46,780 nt of DNA from Actinoallomurus sp. (GCA_025964685.1 JAOPYG010000173.1:1-46780), one strand, 5' to 3'. Positions 24,667 through 33,350 are shown, numbered from the stretch's first letter. The notes: generated by a model from the sequence alone, not told the origin. A program made the numbers and translations.

Positions 24667-25576
24667 GGAACATCAGGCTGTCGATGCGGCAGTCGCACGG
24701 GTTCTTCTCTTCGGTGTTCTGGGGAAAGCTGCCGCCGATCTTGATGCCACGGGGATCGGTCGCCGAGGTGAGGTCCGGCTCCGGTGGGCCGGAGACGGCC
24801 CAGGGGTCGCCGGGGAGCACATAGGAGCCCTCCAGCGGCTTCCCGTTCTTGTACAGCTTCATGGTCCCGTCGTCGAAGTCGAAGGTCGCGGCCAGGAAGA
24901 CCCAGGTGCCGAGCGGCAGCACGCTCTGCCAGTCCTCGTTCGCGGCGAAGGTCTGGGAGCTACCGGTGTCGACGCGTCTACCGAGGGCGACCACGCGCAA
25001 CCGGCCCGACACGCTGATGACCTCGAGCAGGGCCCGGACGTTGTGGCCCTGGGAGTCACCGGTGAGAACGCCCGCCAGGCCGACCGCGTCGTAGTAGTCG
25101 GACGGGTCCGGCGTGGTGGTGTTCGGGTTCGGGTTCGGACCGGTCGTCTTGAACCAGCCCATGATCGAGGCTTCCTTGGCGCCGCTGAAAGCGCGCAGGC
25201 CGGGCACTCCGGTCGCCGAGTAGACGCCGGCCTTCCAGTCGTCGTTGCCGGCCGTGGCAGGGTCGACCTGCTTCGTCTGGATCGAGTACCGGCTGCCCGG
25301 GAAGGCGCCGTCCCGTACGCGCATCGAGGCCCCGCCGTTGACGAGGTTGATGTTCGTACGCGAGAAGCCCTGGTCCCGCTCGGCGGCGGTATCACCCGGT
25401 ACGGGATGCTCGAAGTCGTAGGAGGCGACCAGGTTCCGCCTCAGGCCGGGCAGCACGTTCGCGCCGGGCACGACACGCGCCTGCGCGGCGGCCGAGACCG
25501 CGGTGAGCGGCGCGCACACCAGCGCGGCCACGAGAGCCGCCTTCAGACGGCGCGAGTCCAACCGGCGATCTGTCAT
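24599..25576 (-). CDS. Secreted concanavalin-A-like (LamG) domain protein
   Basis: A 325-residue exported protein with a signal region RRLKAALVAALVCAPLTAVSAAAQA. The mature part is a jelly-roll of LamG type: LVASYDFEHPVPGD at the front, SIMGWFKTTG, GTWVFLAATFDFDDGTMKLYKNGKPLEG and a closing CRIDSLMFLNRVVTPWEVRQQY. Such domains bind glycans. No catalytic glutamate pattern of GH16 is seen. GGAGGAG precedes the ATG at 25576. It lies 85 bp downstream of the sugar dehydrogenase gene on the same strand and may be co-transcribed, which would place it under the same LacI-type operators. Confidence 0.85.
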   Translation of the reverse strand: MTDRRLDSRRLKAALVAALVCAPLTAVSAAAQARVVPGANVLPGLRRNLVASYDFEHPVPGDTAAERDQGFSRTNINLVNGGASMRVRDGAFPGSRYSIQTKQVDPATAGNDDWKAGVYSATGVPGLRAFSGAKEASIMGWFKTTGPNPNPNTTTPDPSDYYDAVGLAGVLTGDSQGHNVRALLEVISVSGRLRVVALGRRVDTGSSQTFAANEDWQSVLPLGTWVFLAATFDFDDGTMKLYKNGKPLEGSYVLPGDPWAVSGPPEPDLTSATDPRGIKIGGSFPQNTEEKNPCDCRIDSLMFLNRVVTPWEVRQQYRQAVKRRH

Positions 25577-25661
25577 ATCTCCTCCACATGGCGTCCGGCG
25601 TCCCGGCGGCCACAGTGCGGCCGCCGGGAGCTCATCCAAGCCGTACGGTTCGAGGCCGCGA

Positions 25662-27734
25662 TCAGTCATGCACCGCGGTGCCGGTGACCGTGAGGTTGCG
25701 AACCCGGCCGATGTTGTCGAACGACCCGAAGCCCACCCGTCCGGACGTGAAGGTCGTGTCGACGGCCGTCATCAGCGGGTCCTTGGAGTGATCGAGGTAC
25801 ACCGCGATCTCTCCCGTGTCCGCGTGGCGCACGATCTGGACGTGATGCCAGCGCGTGTCCGTGATGGCAGGCGGGGCGCCTCGCGAGCGAACCGGGTCCC
25901 ACTGGTCCTCGAGCCGCAGCCGGTCGGCGTTGTTCACGACGAAGATGCCGTTGTGCGGATAGATCGAATTGTCCTGTGACAGGTGGGCGTAATAGAACTG
26001 CGTGTCGGATCGGTAGCCGAACACGATGATCACGTCGCGGTTGCTGATGTCGGTGGGGGTGTCGATCCGGACGTCGGCGTCGATCCGCTCGGTACCGTAC
26101 GCCGGCCCCTTCGTCAGCACCGCGTACTCGAACGGGCGGCGCGGGCCGGGGCGTTCCACGCCGGCCTCCGAGAGGATCACCTCGTCGCCGTCGAACCTCC
26201 ATTTCGACGGCGTGACCGGGGCCCAGTTCCGCGCCCCCGCCGTGTGGGACACGCGGGTGTGGCCGACCGATCCGGCGGCGAAGTGACGCGTGCCGACGAC
26301 CTTCCAGATCTTTCCGTTCGCCTTGGAGATCAGGAACGGCTCGCCCTTGCTGTCGCGGCCGAAGCGGAGGTCGACCCGCTTGTCCCCCGCCAGCTGCTGC
26401 ATGCTCACCCTCTTGCCGGTCGTGTCGAAGACCATGAGCTGGTGGATGGGGGCACGCGGGGCGCCGCGGCGCATCTCGCTCTCGTTCGTGTAGTACACGC
26501 TGCCGTCGACCAGGTCGCCGAAGATGTACTTGCCGTAGAGCTCGGGCAGCTTGTGACCGCGGTAGACGTACCCGCCGGAGATCGCGCGCCCGACGTCCGC
26601 GTTACAACTCCAGTCCGGGGGCGGGTCGTGGTCGTAGGCGGCGACCGGATAGCTGTAGCCGTACTTCGCGTCGTCCGCGGGCAGCGGGTAGAGGTTGCAC
26701 CGGTCGTCCTTGTTGAAGACGAACGGCCCTTCCCGGTTCGGCCAGCCGAGGTTGTCGCCCGCGCGGACGTCCCACACGCCCTCGATGGCGTGCTCGCCGA
26801 TGTGCCCGAGGAACAGCCGATGCTGCCCGCCGGTGTCCCAACTGAAGCGGTGCGGGTCGCGCATGCCGTACGCGTAGATCTCGCCGATGTCACCGGGCTT
26901 GCCGACGAACGGGTTCGTCGCCGGGATCCCGTACTTGCCGTTGGCGCTGTTCGTGCCGTGCGGGTCGATCCGCAGGATCTTCCCCTGCGGGATGCCGAGA
27001 TTCTGCGGATCGTCGTTGCCCGCCGCCTGTCCCTGGCCGCCGTCGCCGGCGGCGATGTAGAGCAGGCCGTAGTCCTTGTCGCCGCGCTTGGCGTTCGGGT
27101 TGAAGCCGATCTCCTGGATGCCGTGGATCTGGCCGGCGTACCCGAGCCGGAGTACCTCTCGGCGCGTTCCGTGGAAGGTGCTCGCGGCCGGGTCGTCCGC
27201 CGTCCATTCGTCGATGACACCGTGGTAAATGGTGTTCGGCTGGGGCGTCAGGTCCGGGATCTTCGTCGTGGCGGAGGCCAGCTCGGTGTGGGCCGTGTAG
27301 AACTTGCCGTTCCGCTTGTAGTCGGGGTCGAAGGCGACGATGCCGAATCCCTGGCCGAGACCGCGCCCGGAGAAGAACTCAGGCGCGAATGTGGCGCCGA
27401 CGTCGAGGTATTCGTGCGGCGTACCGTTCTCGACCAGGTACATCTTGCCGTTGAGGTCGGGCACGTACATGCGGCCCGACCCGTCCGGGATCTCGCCGAT
27501 GTAGTTGATCCGGGCCCAGCGCATCAGCCGGGGGTCGATCGGCGCCGGAATCGGCTCGGACTTGGGGAACGAGGCGAATTCCTCGACGGTCAGTCCCAGG
27601 TCCGAGGTGATCGGCTTTTCCGGGATCGGATCGGTGATCGGCTGGTCGTCTGCTCGCGCGGCCGTCTGCGGCACTAAGACAAGAGCCGCGAGAACAGCGA
27701 CGATCGTCAGAAGGCACCATCTGAGCTTCGTCAT
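25662..27734 (-). CDS. Secreted PQQ-type sugar dehydrogenase (GSDH/sorbosone family) with C-terminal jelly-roll domain
   Basis: A 690-residue exported protein. After a signal peptide (about 1-28) comes a six-bladed propeller of the glucose/sorbosone dehydrogenase family, about 45-480: GEIPDGSGRMYVPDLNGKMYLVE, GLGQGFGIVAFDPDY, LLYIAAGDGGQGQA, GKILRIDPHGT, YAYGMRDPHRFSWD and GGYVYRGHKLPELYGKYIFGD. The C-terminal 200 residues form a lectin-like domain (DUF1080/family-16 style) ending KDPLMTAVDTTFTSGRVGFGSFDNIGRVRNLTV. It may oxidise sugars outside the cell with PQQ; cofactor genes are not in the window. GAAAGCGCTTTC palindromes lie 29 and 98 bp upstream. Confidence 0.9.
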   Translation of the reverse strand: MTKLRWCLLTIVAVLAALVLVPQTAARADDQPITDPIPEKPITSDLGLTVEEFASFPKSEPIPAPIDPRLMRWARINYIGEIPDGSGRMYVPDLNGKMYLVENGTPHEYLDVGATFAPEFFSGRGLGQGFGIVAFDPDYKRNGKFYTAHTELASATTKIPDLTPQPNTIYHGVIDEWTADDPAASTFHGTRREVLRLGYAGQIHGIQEIGFNPNAKRGDKDYGLLYIAAGDGGQGQAAGNDDPQNLGIPQGKILRIDPHGTNSANGKYGIPATNPFVGKPGDIGEIYAYGMRDPHRFSWDTGGQHRLFLGHIGEHAIEGVWDVRAGDNLGWPNREGPFVFNKDDRCNLYPLPADDAKYGYSYPVAAYDHDPPPDWSCNADVGRAISGGYVYRGHKLPELYGKYIFGDLVDGSVYYTNESEMRRGAPRAPIHQLMVFDTTGKRVSMQQLAGDKRVDLRFGRDSKGEPFLISKANGKIWKVVGTRHFAAGSVGHTRVSHTAGARNWAPVTPSKWRFDGDEVILSEAGVERPGPRRPFEYAVLTKGPAYGTERIDADVRIDTPTDISNRDVIIVFGYRSDTQFYYAHLSQDNSIYPHNGIFVVNNADRLRLEDQWDPVRSRGAPPAITDTRWHHVQIVRHADTGEIAVYLDHSKDPLMTAVDTTFTSGRVGFGSFDNIGRVRNLTVTGTAVHD

Positions 27735-27763
27735 CCTGCCACCCGGGGGTTGAAGGCCTGGCG

Positions 27764-27775
27764 GAAAGCGCTTTC
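27764..27775. promoter_or_regulatory. LacI/CcpA-type operator GAAAGCGCTTTC (copy 1)
   Basis: A perfect 12-bp palindrome 29 bp upstream of the sugar dehydrogenase start. The repeat of the same 12 bases at 27833 and a half-preserved copy at 27777 make chance unlikely. Confidence 0.8.
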
Positions 27776-27776
27776 T

Positions 27777-27789
27777 GGAAGCGCTTTCC
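27777..27789. promoter_or_regulatory. Degenerate operator copy GGAAGCGCTTTCC
   Basis: The 8-bp core AAGCGCTT is palindromic and starts one base after the first operator. It lacks one A of the full motif. The two sites are centred about 13 bp apart, slightly more than one helical turn, so two dimers probably could not both bind. Confidence 0.5.
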
Positions 27790-27832
27790 CGAAAGTAGAA
27801 GACGTTCTAGAAGGCGTCAAGCGCGAGAATAG

Positions 27833-27844
27833 GAAAGCGCTTTC
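27833..27844. promoter_or_regulatory. LacI/CcpA-type operator GAAAGCGCTTTC (copy 2)
   Basis: Identical to copy 1 and 55 bp upstream of the LacI gene at 27900. Copy 1 and copy 2 are 69 bp apart, so the divergent gap could be bridged or each site may serve one direction. Confidence 0.8.
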
Positions 27845-27899
27845 GGCTGTACCGTGAGCCGGAGAACCGCCGTACGAGCCGCACCGAGGAGGACGGGCA

Positions 27900-28984
27900 G
27901 TGGGGAACCAACGGCTCGGGAAGCCCGTTCGAGACGACTCACCGGAGTCGACTCACGTGACCCTGCAGGACGTGGCGCGGCGGGCGGAGGTGTCGCTCGC
28001 GACCGCCTCACGCGTGCTCAACGCGACGACACAGGTCCGGCCTGACCTACGCGAACGCGTGCTCGCCGCCGCCGCGGCACTCGCCTACGCCCCGAACGCG
28101 CACGCGCAGGCGCTCGCCCGCTCCTCCAGCCAGGCCATCGGCCTGATCTGCCATGACGTCAGCGACCCGTACTTCGCCACGATCGCCCGGGGGTCACGCG
28201 GGCCGCCGCCGAGCACGGGCTGCTCGTCATGCTGGCCAGCACGTTCCGTGATCCGGACCGCGAGGTGGAGTACACCGCGATGCTCCGCGCCCAGCGTGCG
28301 CGCGCCATCCTGCTGATCGGCTCAGGCTTCGAGGACGGCGACTGGGAGCGCGCGATGAGCGCCGAACTCGGACCCTACGTCCGCGCCGGCGGCCGGGTGG
28401 CGGTCATCAGCCGTCACCAGAGTCTGCGGGTGGACACCGTGCAGCCGGAGAACCGCGAAGGAGCGGCCGAGCTCGCCCGTACGCTCCTCCACCTCGGGCA
28501 CCGTGACTTCGCCGTACTGACCGGGCCGCGCGCACTCACCACCGTCACCGACCGGCTCGGCGGCTTCCGCGACGGCCTGGCCGAGGCCGGTGTGCGCCTC
28601 GCCGACGATCAGGTGATCGAGGAGGCGTTCACCCGCGACGGCGGATACGCGGCCGCGTCCGGACTGCTTCGCCGCGAAACCCGCCCGACCTGCGTGTTCG
28701 CCGTCACGGACGTGATGGCGATCGGCGCGCTCGCGGCCTTCCGGGATCACGGCGTCGACGTGCCCGGCGAGATCTCCCTCGCGGGCTTCGACGACATACC
28801 GATCGTCCGTGACCTCGTCCCCCCGCTGACCACCGTCGCGCTCCCGCTCGAGGAGATGGGCGAGCGACTCATGAACCTCGCGCTACGTGAGCCGCGCGGC
28901 AGCCGCAGCCGCATCGAGCGGATCGCCGGCGAGGTCGTCCTCCGCGCCAGCACCGCGGCCCCCTCCCACCGAGACCGCGGGTGA
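27900..28984 (+). pseudogene. LacI family transcriptional regulator (3), one-base frameshift
   Basis: The GTG start follows GAGGAGG. The first frame encodes the HTH (TLQDVARRAEVSLATASRVLNA, Leu-Ala at the specificity positions), hinge and the start of the sensor domain up to SDPYFATIARG at about 28190. The rest of the sensor domain (LLVMLASTFRDPDREVEYTAML through FDDIPIVRDLVPPLTTVALPLEEMGE) is in another frame. The break falls in a run of five Gs at 28189-28194; one more G would restore GVTRAAAEHGLLVML. Either the gene is truncated after the DNA-binding domain, or a base is missing from the sequence. Normal length would be about 361 residues. Confidence 0.88.
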
Positions 28985-28997
28985 GCCGGTGGGCGTC

Positions 28998-29513
28998 ATG
29001 AGGGAGTACGGCAGGAGGCTCCGGGCGACCAGGGAGTTCGCGGCGGCACGCGGCTGGACGCTCCTGAACCGGGCGCGCTCGGACGCGGAGCGACAAGCGC
29101 TCCTCGAGCAGCTGCACGGCGAGCCGTTCCATCCGCCCGATCGCGCCCCGGGCGCGTTCCCGTACCCGGTGCTCGGCCGCTGCGAGCACCGGCTGTCGGA
29201 CGTGATGCTCGGCACCTACCGCGGGCGCGATGTCGTCGTCTTCGCGTACACCCGCCGGCAGGAGGTGCTCGATGACAGCTTCGGCCGCCGCGGCTGGGAG
29301 AGTTCCCACTACTGGATCGCGGCGCTCCTGGACCTGCCGGCCCTGACCCCGATGCCGCCGGAGGATTCCGGGCGGCGATGGCGGATCTCCGGCACGTCCC
29401 TCCTGACCTGGACGCACCAGCCGGTGCCCGGCATTCCACTCGACCAGGTCGACCCCGCGCTCGAGCGGCTGTCCGTCGTCGCCGACCACCTCACGGCGCC
29501 GACCGGACCGTAG
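28998..29513 (+). CDS. Conserved-looking hypothetical protein
   Basis: A 171-residue protein with no signal peptide. It starts MREYGRRLRATREFAAARGW, then has a hydrophobic-aromatic core: DVMLGTYRGRDVVVFAYTRR, SSHYWIAALLDLPALTPMPPED and RISGTSLLTWTHQP. The wording resembles actinobacterial proteins of unknown function in which a YRGR-hydrophobic strand is followed by LP..LP; no function is known to me. It begins 13 bp after the LacI gene and may be co-transcribed. A GTG nine bases upstream is an alternative start. It ends 3 bp from the opposite-strand kinase gene, leaving no room for a terminator. Confidence 0.75.
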   Translation: MREYGRRLRATREFAAARGWTLLNRARSDAERQALLEQLHGEPFHPPDRAPGAFPYPVLGRCEHRLSDVMLGTYRGRDVVVFAYTRRQEVLDDSFGRRGWESSHYWIAALLDLPALTPMPPEDSGRRWRISGTSLLTWTHQPVPGIPLDQVDPALERLSVVADHLTAPTGP

Positions 29514-29516
29514 TAC

Positions 29517-30458
29517 TCAGGAATGCCGCAGCCGGCGCCGTACGTCCACGGTGTCGTGCAGGGTGACGGCAGCGGTGACATCGGTGTCGTTCGCCTGCAG
29601 TACGGTGCCCGGCTGCTGTACGGCGGCGGCCGACCAGCCGAGTGCCGCCCGTAGGGCCTCAGGTCCGCGTGCGCCGGCGGCCAGGAAGCCCGCGAGCAGC
29701 GCGTCACCCGCGCCCACGGTGCTGCGGGGATCTGCGACGTACGCCTCGCCGTGCACCACCTCGTCCTTGTCGACCAGCACCGCGCCGTCCGGTCCGAGGC
29801 TGGCCAGCACGGCGCCCGCTCCCAGCTCCCGCAGGCGGCGGGCGGCCGCCAGCGCGTCCCCCAGCGTCTCGATGGCGTGACCCGCGGCCTCGGCGAGCTC
29901 CTGGGCGTTCGGCTTGATGAGGTCCGGGCCCGCCGTCAGCGCGGCGGCCAGCGGTGCCCCGGAACTGTCCACCGCGATACGGGCCGGCGTGTGACGGGCC
30001 GCGGCGACCAGCTCGGCGTAGAAGCCGGCGTCCGCGCCGACCGGCAGGCTGCCGCATCCGACGAGCCACTCCGCCTGCTCGCCGGATCGGATCGCCGTCT
30101 CGATCAGCGCCTTCAGCTCCGCCTCGGACAGGTGCGGGCCGGGCTCGTTCACCTTGGTGACCGTGCCGTCGGGCTCCAGAACACTGATGTTGCTGCGTAC
30201 TTCGCCGCTGATCGGCACGGTCACGTAGTCCAGGTCCACGGCGCGGAGCATCGCCTCCAGGCGGGCGCCCTCGGCACCGCCGACCGGCACGACCGCGCGG
30301 CTCGCGTGCCCGTGGGTGCGCAGGGCCAGGGCCACGTTGACTCCCTTGCCGCTCGGCTCGCTCCAGCTTCTGCTCGCCCGCAGGACCTCGCCGCGCGTCA
30401 GCCGGCCCACGGCGAGGGTCCGGTCGACGCTCGGGTTGGGGGTGACTGTCACGATCAT
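29517..30458 (-). CDS. PfkB family sugar-phosphate kinase (1-phosphofructokinase/tagatose-6-phosphate kinase-like)
   Basis: A 313-residue kinase with the hexose-phosphate branch signatures: the opening MIVTVTPNPSVDRTL, GKGVNVALALRTHG near the front, NEPGPHLSEAE, KPNAQELAEAAG and the C-terminal STVGAGDALLAGFLAAG with the catalytic Asp. Such enzymes add the second phosphate to fructose-1-phosphate or tagatose-6-phosphate. Its ATG overlaps the DeoR stop (ATGA), and it is the last gene of the ABC/kinase operon. With the class II aldolase across the divergent promoter it would complete a route to triose phosphates. Confidence 0.92.
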   Translation of the reverse strand: MIVTVTPNPSVDRTLAVGRLTRGEVLRASRSWSEPSGKGVNVALALRTHGHASRAVVPVGGAEGARLEAMLRAVDLDYVTVPISGEVRSNISVLEPDGTVTKVNEPGPHLSEAELKALIETAIRSGEQAEWLVGCGSLPVGADAGFYAELVAAARHTPARIAVDSSGAPLAAALTAGPDLIKPNAQELAEAAGHAIETLGDALAAARRLRELGAGAVLASLGPDGAVLVDKDEVVHGEAYVADPRSTVGAGDALLAGFLAAGARGPEALRAALGWSAAAVQQPGTVLQANDTDVTAAVTLHDTVDVRRRLRHS

Positions 30459-31255
30459 GTGCGCTTCACTTCTACTCCCATGTCCTCGAACCGGCGGACG
30501 TCCGCGTCGGGCAGGCCGGTGTCGGTGATCAGAAGGTCGATCTCGGACAGGTCGCCGTACTGGTAGAGGCTGATCCGGCCGACCTTGCTGTGGTCGGCGA
30601 GCAGGACCCGGCGGCGGGCGGCCTTCAGCATCAGCCGTTTCACCGTCGCCTCGGACTCATCCGGAGTACGCAGGCCATGCTCGACGGTGAAACCGTTGGT
30701 GCCGAGAAAGGCGACGTCCACGCGGATCTCCGAGAGCGCGCGGACGGCCCAGTTGTCGACCTCGGCGAACGTACGGCTCCGCACCCTGCCGCCGAGCGTG
30801 TGCACGGTCAGCCGTGAACGCGTCGCCAGGGTGAGGGCGATCGTCAGGGCGCTGGTGAACACGGCCAGGTCGCGGTCGCCGGGGATCAGCTCGGCGAGGC
30901 AGGCGGTCGTCGACCCGGCGTCGATGAGCACGGCGCCCTCGTCCGGCACCTCGGCCAGCGCCGCCCGCGCGATCCGGCGCTTCTCGTCCATGTACTCGGT
31001 GCGCGCCGCGACCGCCGGTTCGAAGGACAGCTCCTCCACGGCCACCGCGCCACCGTGCACCCGGTGCACCAGGCCCTGACGCTCCAGCTCGGTGAGGTCC
31101 TTACGGATCGTCTCGGTCGACACGGAGAGCTGCTCTGCCATGTCCGTGACGTCGATGCGTCCTACGCTGCGCAGCGTCTGGAGCAGGAGCTGCTGACGCT
31201 GCGCGGCGTACGGAGGACGTCCGGCTCGCCGCCCTGGATCGCCAGTCGGTGCCAC
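30455..31255 (-). CDS. DeoR family transcriptional regulator
   Basis: A 266-residue repressor. The N-terminal HTH is RQQLLLQTLRSVGRIDVTDMAEQLSVSTETIRKDLTELERQGLVHRVHGGAV. The C-terminal sugar-phosphate-sensing domain has DAGSTTACLAELIPGDRDLAVFTSAL, LGGRVR and FLGTNGFTVEHGLRTPDESEA. The GTG start has AGGAGGG upstream. It is encoded inside the operon it probably controls, between the binding protein and the PfkB kinase; a phosphorylated pathway intermediate is the expected inducer. Confidence 0.93.
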   Translation of the reverse strand: MAPTGDPGRRAGRPPYAAQRQQLLLQTLRSVGRIDVTDMAEQLSVSTETIRKDLTELERQGLVHRVHGGAVAVEELSFEPAVAARTEYMDEKRRIARAALAEVPDEGAVLIDAGSTTACLAELIPGDRDLAVFTSALTIALTLATRSRLTVHTLGGRVRSRTFAEVDNWAVRALSEIRVDVAFLGTNGFTVEHGLRTPDESEATVKRLMLKAARRRVLLADHSKVGRISLYQYGDLSEIDLLITDTGLPDADVRRFEDMGVEVKRT

Positions 31256-31309
31256 CGTCGCTCCCTCCTCTTCGTTTCGGGCAGGCCGCCGTAGGTGCGG
31301 AGGCGGCGG

Positions 31310-32287
31310 CTAGCAGGAGGTCTTGTACGCGGCCTGCCGGCCTGCGGGCTTGGACAGATCATCCTGGGTGATCGTGCTGGTCGTTGTCCCGATTTTGGCC
31401 TTGGGCTGCCCGCCGGTGAGCGACGCGACGAGCTGGTCGACCGCCTGGGTACCGATCTGGTACGGCTGCTGGGCCACGAGCGCCTGCACGTCACCGCGCT
31501 TGAGCTGCTGCATCTGCACCGGCCCGGCATCGAACCCGACCGTCTTGACGGCGCCCTGCTTGCCGGCGTTGCGCAGGCCCGTCGCCGCGCCCTCGGCGGC
31601 GAACTGGTTGGTGGCGAACACACCCGTCAGATCGGGGTTGGCCGACAGGGTCGCGGAGATGATCGAGGCCGCCTTGGCCGGGCTGTTGTCGTTGATCTGC
31701 GCACCCAGGTACTTGATGCCGGGGTACTTCTTGATCTCCTGCTCGAAGCCGTGCTGGCGGTCGTCGGAGGTGGAGGCGCCGGCCTTGAACGCGATCACCA
31801 GCACCTTGCCCTTCTGGCCGATGAGCTTGGCCAGGGCGTCCGCCGCCGCGACGCCGCCCGCCAGGTTGTCGGTCGACACGCTGGACGAGGCGATGCCATC
31901 GGTGGCCAGCGTGGTGTCGACCAGGCCGATCTTGATGCCGGCCTGCTTGGCGCGCAGAAGCGGCGGCACCATCGCCTTGGCGTCGGTCGGTGCGATCAGC
32001 AGCCCGGCCGGCTTCTTGGCGACGACGCCGTTGACGATCGGGGTCTGCAGCGAAGCGTCGAACTGCTGCGGCGCCTGCATGTCGACCTTGAGTCCGCTCT
32101 TGGCCGCCTCGGCCTGGATCCCGCACTGCATCGTGATGTAGAAGCTGTCGCCGGAGACACCCGGGACAAAGGAGATCGTCTTGCCCTTGATGTCACCGCT
32201 CGTCCCGCCACCGCCGCCGCCGCCGCTACTGCAGGCGGTCAGGCCGAGGGCGAGCGCGGCCACCACGCCGAGCGCCTTGGTGTGCAT
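31310..32287 (-). CDS. Ribose/fructose-type sugar-binding lipoprotein of ABC importer
   Basis: A 325-residue solute-binding protein of the CUT2 class. The signal peptide ends in LGLTAC with lipidated Cys19, followed by a Gly-rich tether. The mature domain has the periplasmic-binding-protein fold: GKTISFVPGVSGDSFYITMQCGIQAEA, GLLIAPTDAKAMVPPLLRAKQAGI, LVDTTLATDG, FKAGASTSDDRQHGFEQEI, GVFATNQFAAEGAATGLRNAG and VGFDAGPVQMQQLKRGDVQALVAQQPYQIGTQAV. It lies 34 bp after the permease gene. The sugar is probably a monosaccharide, and a ketose fits the kinases and aldolase. Confidence 0.93.
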   Translation of the reverse strand: MHTKALGVVAALALGLTACSSGGGGGGGTSGDIKGKTISFVPGVSGDSFYITMQCGIQAEAAKSGLKVDMQAPQQFDASLQTPIVNGVVAKKPAGLLIAPTDAKAMVPPLLRAKQAGIKIGLVDTTLATDGIASSSVSTDNLAGGVAAADALAKLIGQKGKVLVIAFKAGASTSDDRQHGFEQEIKKYPGIKYLGAQINDNSPAKAASIISATLSANPDLTGVFATNQFAAEGAATGLRNAGKQGAVKTVGFDAGPVQMQQLKRGDVQALVAQQPYQIGTQAVDQLVASLTGGQPKAKIGTTTSTITQDDLSKPAGRQAAYKTSC

Positions 32288-32321
32288 GGGTCCTCCAGGG
32301 TTTTCGAATGTGAAAGGTTGC

Positions 32322-33350
32322 TCACGGCCGTTCTCGGGCGGCCCGCCGCATCTGGTCGAGGTAGACGGCCGCGATCAGGACGACGCCGACCGCGACCTGC
32401 TGCCAGAACGCCTGGACGCCGAGCACGACGAACCCGTTCTGAAGCACGGTGGGGATGAAGACGCCGATGACGGTGCCGATCATGGTTCCGCGGCCGCCGA
32501 ACAGGCTCGTACCGCCGATGACCACGGCCGCGATGGTGGACAGGTTGTCGGTCGCGTGACCGCCGAGGGTCGTCGTGGCGAACCGCGCCAGCGACAGGTA
32601 CCCGGCCAGGCCGGCCAGCGTCCCCGCCACCGCGTACACCTTGATCAGGTGACGGGCCGAGGCGACACCGGTGCGGCGCAGCGCCTCAGCGTTCGAGCCG
32701 GCGGCATAGGTGTAGCGGCCGAACCTGGTCTGTGACAGCACGACACCGCCGACGATGGCCACGGCCAGCGCGATGACCACCAGCCATGGCACCCCGGCGA
32801 CCTTGCCGGAGCCGACGCTGAGAACCAGGTTGAACGGAACGTCGCGCACGTCCACGCCGTTCGTGAGGAGCAGCGCGACGCCCTGTGAGGCCCCCAGCGT
32901 ACCGAGCGTGACGATGAGCGCGGGGATGCGGGCCTTGGCCACCAGCACCCCGTTGATCAGTCCCCACACCAGGCCGGCCACCAGCCCGGCGACCAGGCCG
33001 AGGAGCAGCACGCCGACCGACTGGCCGCCGAGCGCCACCATGACCTTCGCGGACACGACGCCCGCGAACACCAGCACGCCGCTCACCGACAGGTCGATCC
33101 CGGCGGTGAGGATGACGTACGTCGCACCGACCGCGAGCACGAGCAGAACGGACGCGTCCGAGGCGATGTTGACGATGTTCGCCGACGTGGGGAACGCGTG
33201 CGGGCTCAGGATCGAGAAGACCGCGCAGAGGATCACGAGCGCGCCGAAGATGCGTACGGTCTCACCGCGGCGAATGCGGTCTCCGACGGAGCGCCAGGCC
33301 GGTACGGGCGCCGGGCTCTGGTCCGCGGGCCGGGAATCGACGGTCGTCAT
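32322..33350 (-). CDS. Sugar ABC transporter permease, RbsC type
   Basis: A 342-residue membrane protein with about eight to ten hydrophobic segments. Family marks are TAGIDLSVSGVLVFAGVVSA, GLINGVLVAKARIPALIVTLGTLGASQGVALLLTNG and TRFGRYTYAAGSNAEALRRTGV, the coupling loop to the ATPase. It starts at the ATG overlapping the ATPase stop (ATGA, 33347-33350); the longer frame upstream is a shadow of the ATPase gene. It forms the channel of the CUT2 importer with its neighbours. Confidence 0.94.
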   Translation of the reverse strand: MTTVDSRPADQSPAPVPAWRSVGDRIRRGETVRIFGALVILCAVFSILSPHAFPTSANIVNIASDASVLLVLAVGATYVILTAGIDLSVSGVLVFAGVVSAKVMVALGGQSVGVLLLGLVAGLVAGLVWGLINGVLVAKARIPALIVTLGTLGASQGVALLLTNGVDVRDVPFNLVLSVGSGKVAGVPWLVVIALAVAIVGGVVLSQTRFGRYTYAAGSNAEALRRTGVASARHLIKVYAVAGTLAGLAGYLSLARFATTTLGGHATDNLSTIAAVVIGGTSLFGGRGTMIGTVIGVFIPTVLQNGFVVLGVQAFWQQVAVGVVLIAAVYLDQMRRAARERP

